Source: Actinacidiphila fildesensis
GTDB lineage: Bacteria; Actinomycetota; Actinomycetes; Streptomycetales; Streptomycetaceae
DNA length: 64,000 bases
Strand: one strand, 5' to 3'
Assembly: GCF_042652185.1 (NCBI RefSeq)
Contig: NZ_JBHSIX010000002.1
Within the stretch, counting starts at the first letter, position 1; every line of letters begins with the position of its first letter. This document shows positions 8,494 through 15,992 of this stretch, in pieces. Made by a program: the position numbers and the translations under genes. The notes under the pieces were generated by a model. That model saw only the letters and a program-made list of their open reading frames with translations. It was not told the DNA's origin and made no database searches.

Positions 8494-8932
8494 ACAGCTG
8501 CGCGAGCTTCTCCAGGACCGGCGCGGCGGCACGCAGCACGGCGCGCTCGTCGTCGCTCAGCCCCTCCGTGAGCTGCGCCAGCCACACGTTGCGCTTGCGG
8601 CGGCTCTCCTCGAGCATCGCCTCGGCCTGCTCCGTCTGGCTGACGACCACCTGGCGGCGGTCGTCGGGGTGCGGGTCCCGGCGGACGAGGTCCTTGGCCT
8701 CCAGCATCGCGACGATGCGCGTCATGGAGGGCGGCTGGACGTGCTCCTTGCGGGCCAGCTCCCCGGGTGTGGCGGAGCCGCAGCGGGCGAGGGTACCCAG
8801 CACGGACATCTCGGTCGGGCTGAGCGACTCGTCCACCCGCTGGTGGCGCAGTCGCCGCGACAGTCGCATCACTGCGGAGCGCAGAGAGTTCACTGCGGCG
8901 CGGTCGTCCTCGGACAGTTCGGTCACATTCAT
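8492..8932 (-). CDS. MarR-family transcriptional regulator
   Basis: A 146-residue winged-helix DNA-binding protein. The recognition region is TPGELARKEHVQPPSMTRIV and the wing includes RRDPHPDDRRQVVVS, both diagnostic of MarR. It heads a leftward unit with the MFS transporter and probably thpR. A 17-bp near-palindrome sits just before its start, so negative autoregulation relieved by a ligand is likely (inference). Confidence 0.93.
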   Translation of the reverse strand: MNVTELSEDDRAAVNSLRSAVMRLSRRLRHQRVDESLSPTEMSVLGTLARCGSATPGELARKEHVQPPSMTRIVAMLEAKDLVRRDPHPDDRRQVVVSQTEQAEAMLEESRRKRNVWLAQLTEGLSDDERAVLRAAAPVLEKLAQL

Positions 8933-8944
8933 TAGCGTAGCTCA

Positions 8945-8961
8945 TTACCTAGGCTAAGTAA
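8945..8961. promoter_or_regulatory. Candidate MarR operator
   Basis: TTACCTAGGCTAAGTAA is a 17-bp dyad (TTAC.TAG.CTA.GTAA, 14 of 17 positions symmetric) 13 bp upstream of the marR start and about 72 bp before the divergent RHH gene. Size and AT-rich ends fit MarR sites. Confidence 0.6.
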
Positions 8962-9033
8962 ACCTCACCCATATGAGTGAGTTAGCGCCCGAAAACGACA
9001 CCTGGAACCACCCCCGGCGGGGACCTTTGGCAT

Positions 9034-9222
9034 ATGGCATCGAGAGTGCTCAGCCTGCGTATAGACGCCGACCTGCTGGATCGGCTCCGTGACCACGCCG
9101 CCAAATGCGGAACGAGCGTCCAGGACTACGTGGTCCGGACGCTCGTTCGCGACGACTTCGACGAGCGGTTCAAGACCGCCGTCGACGAGACGGAGCGGTT
9201 CTACGCCGCTCCGCCGGGGTGA
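9034..9222 (+). CDS. Small ribbon-helix-helix-like protein
   Basis: A 62-residue protein beginning MASRVLSLRIDADLLDRLRD. The short beta strand followed by two helices matches CopG/Arc-type DNA-binding proteins and some antitoxins. No toxin partner is next to it: downstream are short tandem repeats and a convergent permease. The start is the ATG at 9034. Function as regulator or orphan antitoxin is undetermined. Confidence 0.7.
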   Translation: MASRVLSLRIDADLLDRLRDHAAKCGTSVQDYVVRTLVRDDFDERFKTAVDETERFYAAPPG

Positions 9223-9225
9223 GTG

Positions 9226-9263
9226 GCACCCCGACACCATCCCGACACCACCCCGACAACACC
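9226..9263. repeat. Short tandem repeat after the RHH gene
   Basis: Three imperfect 10-11 bp units of the type CCCGACACCA directly follow the stop codon. Probably slippage; no other role seen. Confidence 0.6.
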
Positions 9264-9293
9264 GGGGCGGTCAGGCCGGGCCCAGGCCGGGCC

Positions 9294-10748
9294 TCAGGTC
9301 AGGCCGAGGGCCGGCATCAGGTAGTAGAAGCCGAAGACCGCCGCGACCACGTACAGGGCCACCGGCACCTCACGGCCGCGCCCCGCGGCCAGCCGCAGCA
9401 GGCAGAAGCTGACGAAGCCGATGCCGATGCCGTTGGTGATGGAGTACGTGAACGGCATCATCACCATCGTCAGGAACGCCGGGACGGCGATCGTGAAGTC
9501 GTCCCAGTCGATGTCCCGGACGCTGTTCGCCAGGATCAGGAAGCCGACCGCGATCAGCGCGGGAGTGGCGGCCTGGGCCGGGACCATCGTGGCGAGCGGG
9601 GTGAAGAACAGCGCGAGCACGAACATCAGCCCGGTGACGATGCTGGCGAGGCCGGTCCTGGCACCCTCGCCGACACCGGCCGTGGACTCCACGAAGCAGG
9701 TGTTGGCGGAGCTGGAGGTGGCGCCGCCGAGGGCGGTGGCGATGCCGTCGACCATCAGCACCTTGTTCATGCCGGGCAGGTCGCCCTTCTCGTCCAGCAG
9801 GTGCGCCTCGTCGCTGACGCCGAGGATCGTGCCCATCGCGTCGAAGAAGCAGGACAGCAGCACGGTGAAGACGAACAGCACCCCGGTCAGTATCCCGACC
9901 TCGCCGAAGCCGCCGAAGAGGCTGACGTTGCCGATGAGTCCGAAGTCCGGGCCGGCCACCGGGTTGCCGGGCCACTCGGGGACGGTCAGCCCCCAGGCCA
10001 TGCCGGGGATGTCCGCGACCGCGTCGATGATCAGGGCCAGCACCGTCATCGCGACGATGCTGATCAGGATCGCGCCCGGCACCCTGCGGATGATCAGGGC
10101 CAGCGTGAGCAGCACGCCCAGGATGAAGACCAGCACCGGCCAGCCGTTGAGGTGGCCGTCCGAGCCCAGCTGCAGCGGGACGGTGGTGTGCGCGGCGTCC
10201 GGGATTCGGGTGACGAAGCCCGAGTCGACGAGGCCGATCAGCATGATGAACAGGCCGATGCCGATCGCGATGCCCTTGCGCAGCCCCAGCGGTACCGCGC
10301 TCATCACCCGCTCGCGCAGCCCGGTGGCGACCAGCAGCATGATCGCGAAACCGGCCAGGACGACCATGCCCATCGCGTCGGGCCAGCTCATCCTGGGTGC
10401 GAGCTGCAGGGCGACGACGGTGTTCACACCGAGGCCGGCCGCGAGCGCGATCGGCACATTCCCGATGACGCCCATCAGGAGGGTGGTGAAGGCGGCGGTC
10501 AGCACGGTGGCGGTGACCAGCTGGCCACCGTCCAGGTGGTGGCCGTACTTGTCCACGCCGGAACTGAGGATGATCGGGTTCAGCACGATGATGTAGGCCA
10601 TCGCGAAGAAGGTGGCGAGCCCGCCCCGGACCTCGCGGGAGACCGACGATCCCCGCTCGGAGATCCGGAAGAAGCGGTCGAGGCCGTTCTTGGGCGGTGC
10701 GGGTGACGGGTTCTTGGCGTCGACCGAGGCGGTGGCCGAGGGGGACAT
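9294..10748 (-). CDS. NCS2-family purine (guanine/hypoxanthine-type) permease
   Basis: A 484-residue inner-membrane permease with many hydrophobic spans. Family features: RGGLATFFAMAYIIVLNP near the N-terminus, AAGLGVNTVVALQLA, DAMGTILGVSDEAHL, and SSANTCFVESTAGVGEGARTG. These match the AzgA-like branch importing adenine, guanine or hypoxanthine by proton symport; exact specificity is inference. Its upstream region shows no recognisable purine riboswitch. Divergent from the DUF2530 gene. Confidence 0.92.
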   Translation of the reverse strand: MSPSATASVDAKNPSPAPPKNGLDRFFRISERGSSVSREVRGGLATFFAMAYIIVLNPIILSSGVDKYGHHLDGGQLVTATVLTAAFTTLLMGVIGNVPIALAAGLGVNTVVALQLAPRMSWPDAMGMVVLAGFAIMLLVATGLRERVMSAVPLGLRKGIAIGIGLFIMLIGLVDSGFVTRIPDAAHTTVPLQLGSDGHLNGWPVLVFILGVLLTLALIIRRVPGAILISIVAMTVLALIIDAVADIPGMAWGLTVPEWPGNPVAGPDFGLIGNVSLFGGFGEVGILTGVLFVFTVLLSCFFDAMGTILGVSDEAHLLDEKGDLPGMNKVLMVDGIATALGGATSSSANTCFVESTAGVGEGARTGLASIVTGLMFVLALFFTPLATMVPAQAATPALIAVGFLILANSVRDIDWDDFTIAVPAFLTMVMMPFTYSITNGIGIGFVSFCLLRLAAGRGREVPVALYVVAAVFGFYYLMPALGLT

Positions 10749-10899
10749 GTAGGTCCTCTATTTGTGCGTTCGTACGACTGAAACCAGTCACCGGGGGACC
10801 GCTTCAGTATGAACAAACGAGTGATCGAGCGCTATCTCCGCGCGTAGACCCTTGCGGCGACCGGCCGCACCCCACCATGGGGCACCTGCCGGCACCACG

Positions 10900-10905
10900 T
10901 ACCCT
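10900..10905 (+). promoter_or_regulatory. -10 hexamer, probable leaderless promoter
   Basis: TACCCT followed by six bases and the ATG of the DUF2530 gene; no Shine-Dalgarno sequence in between. Confidence 0.5.
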
Positions 10906-10911
10906 GACCGC

Positions 10912-11196
10912 ATGAGCAAGTGGAAAGCCACGCACGAGACACCCGAGCCGCTGGAAGCGAACGACATCGCGACCGTCCTCGTCGGCACGGTCGTCTGGTT
11001 CGTGCTCTTCATCGGGCAGCTCCCCTTCTACGGCTGGTACGCCGACCACGGCCACGCCTGGTGGATCTGGACCTGCCTCGCCGGCAGCCTGCTCGGCCTC
11101 TTCGGCCTCTGGTACGTCCGGAGGCGCAACGCGGCCCTGCAGCGGGAAGCCGCACAGCGCGAAGCCCGGCAGGACGGCCGGAACGTCACCCCGTAG
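10912..11196 (+). CDS. DUF2530 membrane protein
   Basis: A 94-residue protein matching the actinobacterial DUF2530 family: MSKWKATHETPEPLEANDIA, then two predicted membrane spans (VLVGTVVWFVLFIGQLPF and WIWTCLAGSLLGLFGLWYV), then a basic tail. Function unknown. It is divergent from the purine permease and 86 bp ahead of the P-type ATPase. Confidence 0.88.
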   Translation: MSKWKATHETPEPLEANDIATVLVGTVVWFVLFIGQLPFYGWYADHGHAWWIWTCLAGSLLGLFGLWYVRRRNAALQREAAQREARQDGRNVTP

Positions 11197-11269
11197 AACA
11201 TCACCCCATACCCGTCCGAACGGTCACCCGGACCGCTCCGTCCGGCGGGTGAACCGGGCGAACCGCACG

Positions 11270-11275
11270 TAGCGT
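11270..11275 (+). promoter_or_regulatory. -10 hexamer, probable leaderless promoter for the ATPase
   Basis: TAGCGT followed by seven bases and the ATG at 11283, with no ribosome-binding site visible. Confidence 0.5.
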
Positions 11276-11282
11276 CGGTGCC

Positions 11283-13676
11283 ATGACGGATCGCACGGAC
11301 ATCCAGGTCGTTGCCCGCAACGCCGGACTGACCAGCAGTGAGGTCGCCGAGCGGGTGGCCCGGGGCGAGGTGAACGACGTTCCGGTGCGGTCGTCGCGCT
11401 CCACCACCGAGATCGTCAAGGCCAACGTCTTCACCCGGTTCAACGCCATCATCGGCGTGCTCTTCCTCGTCATCCTCGTCGTCGGACCGATCCAGGACGG
11501 CCTCTTCGGCTTCGTCATCGTCGCCAACACGGCGATCGGCATCATCCAGGAGATGCGCGCCAAGAAGACCCTCGACAGCCTCGCCGTCATCGGCGAGGCC
11601 AAGCCCACCGTGCGCCGCGACGGCACGGCCGTCGAGATCCACACCTCCGCGATCGTGCTGGGCGACCTCATCGAGCTGGGCCCGGGCGACAAGGCCGTCG
11701 TCGATGGCGAGGTCGTCGAGGCCGAGGGGCTGGAGATCGACGAATCGCTGCTCACCGGTGAGGCCGACCCGGTGCTGAAGAAACCGGGCGACCCCGTCAT
11801 GTCCGGCAGCTTCGTCGTCGCCGGCGGCGGCGCGTTCACCGCCACCAAGGTCGGCCGGGGGGCCTACGCCGCGCAGCTCGCCGAGGAGGCGTCCCGCTTC
11901 ACCCTCGTCAACTCCGAACTGCGCAACGGCATCAGCGAGATCCTCAAGTACGTGACGTGGATGATGGTGCCGACCGCGATCGGCCTGATCATCAGCCAGC
12001 TCGTGCTCCAGAACCACAACTGGCGCGAGGCGGTGCGCCGTACGGTCGCCGGCATCGTGCCCATGGTCCCCGAGGGACTGGTGCTGCTGACCTCCGTCGC
12101 CTTCGCGATCGGCGTCATCCGGCTCGGCCGCAAGCAGTGCCTGGTGCAGGAACTCCCCGCCATCGAGGGCCTGGCGCGGGTCGACGTCGTCTGCCTCGAC
12201 AAGACCGGCACCCTCACCGAGGGCGGGATGGACGTCACCGGGCTGCGGATGCTCGACGGCGCCACTGAGCCGTACGTCCAGCAGGTGCTCGGCGCGCTCG
12301 GCGGCTCCGACCCGCGGCCCAACGCCAGCCTTCAGGCGATCGTCGCCGCCTACCCGGTGACGGTGAAGGACGGGGCCGGAAGCGACGGCTGGCGGTGCAC
12401 CGAGGCGCTGCCCTTTTCCTCCGCGCGCAAGTACAGCGGCGCCGCCTTCAACGAGCCCGACGGCGACAGCAGCACCTGGCTGCTCGGCGCGCCCGACATC
12501 CTGCTGCCCACCGGCCACACCGCCCTCGCCGACATCGACGAACTCAACAACCAGGGCCTGCGGGTGCTGCTGCTCGCGCGCACCGACCGCCGGCTCGACG
12601 ATCCGGGCGTCGCCACGGACGTCGTCCCGCAGGCGCTGGTCATCCTGGAACAGCGGCTGCGCCCCGACGCCGCCGACACCCTGCGGTACTTCGAGGAACA
12701 GGGCGTCCACGCCAAGGTCATCTCCGGCGACAACGCGATCTCGGTCGGCGCGGTCGCCGGCAAGCTCGGGCTGCCCGGCGCGGAGCACCCGGTCGACGCC
12801 CGCCAACTGCCCACCGACCGGGACGCGATGGCGGACGTGCTGGAGAACGGCGCGGTCTTCGGCCGGGTCACCCCGCAGCAGAAGCGCGACATGGTCGCCG
12901 CGCTCCAGTCCCGGGGCCACAACGTCGCGATGACCGGCGACGGCGTCAATGACGTGCTCGCCCTCAAGGACGCCGACATCGGCGTCTCCATGGGCTCGGG
13001 ATCCGAGGCGACCCGGGCCGTCGCGCAGATCGTGCTGCTCAACAACAGCTTCGCGACGCTGCCCTCGGTGGTCGCGGAGGGCCGCCGCGTCATCGGGAAC
13101 ATCACGCGGGTGGCGACGCTGTTCCTCACCAAGACCGTCTATTCGGTGCTGCTGGCGCTGCTGGTGGTCTTCTGGCAGGTGCCGTATCCGTTCCTGCCCC
13201 GCCATCTGACGCTGCTGTCCACCCTGACCATCGGTGTCCCGGCGTTCTTCCTGGCGCTCGCTCCCAACAAGGAGCGGGCCAAGCCGCACTTCGTACGACG
13301 GGTGATGCGGTACTCGGCGCCCGCGGGCGTCATCTGCGGGGTGGCGACGTTCGGCGAGTACCTGCTGGCCCGCCACCACTACACCGGTGACGGGGCGCTG
13401 GACGCCGAGACCAGCAACGCGACCCTCACCCTGTTCCTGATCTCCATGTGGGTGCTGGCCATCGTCGCCCGCCCCTACACGCTGTGGCGGGTCTGCCTGG
13501 TGCTGGCGATGGGCGCGGGCTTCCTGATCGTGCTGGTCACGCCCTGGCTGCAGAAGTTCTTCGCGCTCAAGCTGGTGGGTACGGAGGGTCCGTGGGTGGC
13601 GGTGGGGGTCGCTCTCGCGGCCGGGCTCGTTCTGGAACTGGTCTGGCGAACGCTCCGCGTCCACGACAGCGACTGA
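11283..13676 (+). CDS. P-type cation-transporting ATPase (CtpE-like)
   Basis: A 797-residue ATP-driven cation pump of the cytoplasmic membrane. The actuator loop is SLLTGEADPV, the phosphorylated aspartate lies in LDKTGTLTEGG (about D306), and the hinge is MTGDGVNDVLALKDADIGVSM. There is no N-terminal heavy-metal domain and no CPC motif; the M4 segment VPMVPEGLVLLTSVAF has a PEG(L) pattern. Overall organisation matches mycobacterial CtpE, for which calcium uptake has been reported, so Ca2+ is a reasonable but unproven substrate. Confidence 0.93.
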   Translation: MTDRTDIQVVARNAGLTSSEVAERVARGEVNDVPVRSSRSTTEIVKANVFTRFNAIIGVLFLVILVVGPIQDGLFGFVIVANTAIGIIQEMRAKKTLDSLAVIGEAKPTVRRDGTAVEIHTSAIVLGDLIELGPGDKAVVDGEVVEAEGLEIDESLLTGEADPVLKKPGDPVMSGSFVVAGGGAFTATKVGRGAYAAQLAEEASRFTLVNSELRNGISEILKYVTWMMVPTAIGLIISQLVLQNHNWREAVRRTVAGIVPMVPEGLVLLTSVAFAIGVIRLGRKQCLVQELPAIEGLARVDVVCLDKTGTLTEGGMDVTGLRMLDGATEPYVQQVLGALGGSDPRPNASLQAIVAAYPVTVKDGAGSDGWRCTEALPFSSARKYSGAAFNEPDGDSSTWLLGAPDILLPTGHTALADIDELNNQGLRVLLLARTDRRLDDPGVATDVVPQALVILEQRLRPDAADTLRYFEEQGVHAKVISGDNAISVGAVAGKLGLPGAEHPVDARQLPTDRDAMADVLENGAVFGRVTPQQKRDMVAALQSRGHNVAMTGDGVNDVLALKDADIGVSMGSGSEATRAVAQIVLLNNSFATLPSVVAEGRRVIGNITRVATLFLTKTVYSVLLALLVVFWQVPYPFLPRHLTLLSTLTIGVPAFFLALAPNKERAKPHFVRRVMRYSAPAGVICGVATFGEYLLARHHYTGDGALDAETSNATLTLFLISMWVLAIVARPYTLWRVCLVLAMGAGFLIVLVTPWLQKFFALKLVGTEGPWVAVGVALAAGLVLELVWRTLRVHDSD

Positions 13677-13724
13677 CGACCCGCCGGGATACCGCGGACA
13701 CCGGGAACACCCGGGATGCGGCGG

Positions 13725-13946
13725 TTACTTCACGAACTCGGCGGCGTTCTCCTCGGCCCACACCGCGAAGCTGCGCGCCGGGTGACCGGTCAGCTCCTCG
13801 ACGGCGGTGGTGAGGTCGACGGGCTTGCCGTCGGTGGAGCGCCAGTAGTCGAGCAGGCCGTCGGCGTAGGCGGCGGGCACGTACTCCGCCATCTCCGCCT
13901 TCCAGGCCTCGGGGTGACGGCGTCGAACGTGAAGGGCCGGCCGGTG
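13725..13946 (-). pseudogene. 3' remnant of an NmrA-like NAD(P)H-binding oxidoreductase gene
   Basis: Only the last 60-70 codons survive. The tail MAEYVPAAYADGLLDYWRS ... LTGHPARSFAVWAEENAAEF is typical of NmrA-like SDR proteins. Just upstream in a different frame the sequence reads TGRPFTFDAVTP; restoring one G between CCG and AGG (near 13917) would join the two, so a single-base deletion has also occurred. The remnant begins about 8 bp after the stop codon of the MFS gene, with no start codon or N-terminal half. It looks like what remained when the MFS/MarR cassette replaced the 5' part. Confidence 0.7.
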
Positions 13947-13954
13947 GTGCGGGA

Positions 13955-15385
13955 TCAGTGGTCGTCGTCGGGCTGGGCGTTGCGCGGCATGAGCCACACG
14001 AGGCCGGTGCTGAGGAGCGCGACGCAGGCGACGACGATCAGGCTGTAGGTCATGGCGTGGGCCTCGTCGTCGGAGGCGAGGGTCTTGAAGTAGACCGTGG
14101 TGACGACGGCGGCGCCGATGGCGTTGGCGAGCTGCTGGACGGCGCTGAGGGAGCCGCTGGCGCTGCCGGCTTCCTTGGGGTCGATGTCACCGATGGTGAC
14201 GTCGTAGATGGTGCCGAAGCAGGTGCCCATGCCGAGACCGATGATCAGGATCGGGGTGAGCAGCGACCAGGTGCCGAGGTCGGTGCCGTAGGCGTGGACG
14301 AGGGCGAGCAGCCAGCCGGTGCCGATCAGGGTGATCAGCAGGCCGATGAGGACGAGGTTGCGTCCGAGCTTGCCGACGAGCTGGTAGCAGGCGATGGAGG
14401 CGACGACGATGCCGGCGGCGACGGGGGCGAGGCCGAGCGCGGCGCGCATCGGGGAGTAGCCCAGACCGTTCTGCAGGAAGAGCGAGAGGACGAACAGCAG
14501 TCCGGCGTTGGCGGCGAAGAACACGATGCCGAGGATGAGGCCGGAGGTGAAGCCGCGGTTCTTGAGCAGCGACGGCTGGATGAGCGGGCTGGCGGCGGTG
14601 CGCTGGCGGTGGCAGAACAGGCCGAAGAAGACGAGGCCGGCGGCGAGCGAGGCGAACGGGACGAGGTTCCAGCCGTTGGAGGAGCCCTCGATCAGGCCGT
14701 AGAGCAGCCCGAGCATGGTGCCGGCGAGCAGGCCGGAGCCGATGCCGTCGACGGCGGTGGTGGAGTCGCCGGTGTCCTTCGGCAGGAGCTTGACGGCGGC
14801 GACGATCGCGAAGCCGCCGAGCAGGATGTTGATGAGGAACATGGAGCGCCAGCCGGCGCCGAACAGGTCGGCGTCGATGAGGAAGCCGGCGAGGATCGGG
14901 CCGCCGACGGCGGAGATGCCGAGGGTCGGACCGAAGGCGCTGAACGCCTTGCCGATCTGGTCACGCGGGAAGACGGCACCGAGGATGCCGAAGCCCTGCG
15001 GGATCAGAAGGGCGCCGAAGGCACCCTGGACGAGGCGGGCGACGATGATCGAGGCGGGACTGAAGGACAGTCCGCAGGCGATGGAGGCGACGGTGAAGCC
15101 GGTGAGGCCGACGAGGAAGACGCGGCGGCGGCCGAACTTGTCGCCGAGGCGTCCGCCGACGACGAGGAGCACACCGAGCGCGAGGGCGTAGGCGGCGCCG
15201 AGCCACTGGATGAGGGCGGCGCCCCCGTTCAGGTCCTTGCTGATGGTGGGTGCGGCGATGTTGGTGATCGTCGCGTCCAGGAGGTCCAGGACGTCGGCGA
15301 TGAGGATGACGGCGAGGACGGCCCACCGCCGGTTCGGCGAGACGGCCTCGGCGGCCGTGGCAGGGGAAAGCGTGAGTGTGGACAT
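13955..15385 (-). CDS. MFS drug-efflux transporter (DHA2, EmrB/QacA-like)
   Basis: A 476-residue, probably 14-span proton-driven exporter. Signatures: RRWAVLAVILIADVLDLLDATI in span 1, GGRLGDKFGRRRVFL (motif A), RLVQGAFGALLIPQGFGIL (DHA motif), and GLGMGTCFGTIYDVT late in the protein. It faces a MarR gene across a 120-bp gap with inverted repeats, a common efflux-regulator pair. The 3' end abuts an NmrA-like gene remnant. Confidence 0.93.
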   Translation of the reverse strand: MSTLTLSPATAAEAVSPNRRWAVLAVILIADVLDLLDATITNIAAPTISKDLNGGAALIQWLGAAYALALGVLLVVGGRLGDKFGRRRVFLVGLTGFTVASIACGLSFSPASIIVARLVQGAFGALLIPQGFGILGAVFPRDQIGKAFSAFGPTLGISAVGGPILAGFLIDADLFGAGWRSMFLINILLGGFAIVAAVKLLPKDTGDSTTAVDGIGSGLLAGTMLGLLYGLIEGSSNGWNLVPFASLAAGLVFFGLFCHRQRTAASPLIQPSLLKNRGFTSGLILGIVFFAANAGLLFVLSLFLQNGLGYSPMRAALGLAPVAAGIVVASIACYQLVGKLGRNLVLIGLLITLIGTGWLLALVHAYGTDLGTWSLLTPILIIGLGMGTCFGTIYDVTIGDIDPKEAGSASGSLSAVQQLANAIGAAVVTTVYFKTLASDDEAHAMTYSLIVVACVALLSTGLVWLMPRNAQPDDDH

Positions 15386-15433
15386 GAGAGCTGGTCTTTC
15401 GGAGAGAAGGGCGCGGCCTGAGCCGCGTAGGAT

Positions 15434-15471
15434 GCAACCGCGGCGATCAGATTGCGCCGCGCAGATGTTGC
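15434..15471. promoter_or_regulatory. Inverted repeat in the MFS/marR divergent control region
   Basis: Nested arms GCAAC...GTTGC (outer) and CGCGGCG...CGCCGCG (inner) lie between the divergent starts. Probable operator for the MarR protein, by position and symmetry only. Confidence 0.45.
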
Positions 15472-15505
15472 GTCACGCACATAAATCTGGAGCAAGAAGG
15501 ACCCG

Positions 15506-15970
15506 ATGTCAAGCCGAAAAGAATTGCTCGCCCGGATCGCCGACGAGAGCCAGCGCCACTACGCCGCCTGGACGGTCTTCAACCAGGCCATGGCCGACCA
15601 CCTCGGCCTGCACCCCACCGACCTTCAGTGCCTGGGTCTGCTCGGCATGGAGCCGGAGCCGCTGAGCACCGGGCGGATCGCCAAACTGACCGGCCTCACG
15701 GCCGGCTCCGCGACCCGGCTCGTCGACCGTCTGGAGAAGGCCGGCCTGGTCGTCAGGACCGCCGACCCCGGCGACCGCAGGCGCGCGCTCGTCGCCCTCG
15801 CGCCGGAGGCGCTCACCAGGGTCGGGGAAGCCTGGGACGAGCCCGGCGAGGCCTTCACCGAGATCCTCGACGGGTACAGCGACCGCGAGCTCGACGTCAT
15901 CGCCGACTTCCTGGGCCGCGCCACCGAAGTGGGGCGGGCCCAGGCGGCCAGACTCAGCTCAGGCCACTGA
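15506..15970 (+). CDS. MarR-family transcriptional regulator
   Basis: A 154-residue winged-helix protein. The recognition helix region is LTGLTAGSATRLVDRLEKAG and the wing RTADPGDRRRALVAL. ATG 15506 follows AGAAGGA at good spacing. Divergent from the DHA2 transporter, which it probably represses. Ends 22 bp before the convergent GHKL ATPase gene. Confidence 0.93.
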   Translation: MSSRKELLARIADESQRHYAAWTVFNQAMADHLGLHPTDLQCLGLLGMEPEPLSTGRIAKLTGLTAGSATRLVDRLEKAGLVVRTADPGDRRRALVALAPEALTRVGEAWDEPGEAFTEILDGYSDRELDVIADFLGRATEVGRAQAARLSSGH

Positions 15971-15992
15971 CGGCCTGGTTCGGAGTCACTCC

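Noticed and set aside
9034..9222. Toxin-antitoxin pair based on the RHH protein
   Set aside because: No partner toxin gene is adjacent on either side.
10749..10899. Possible purine riboswitch before the NCS2 permease
   Set aside because: None of the conserved purine-riboswitch loop sequences could be found on the minus strand.
11028..13664. An 878-codon minus-strand frame over the P-type ATPase
   Set aside because: Antisense shadow; the plus frame carries every P-type ATPase motif.
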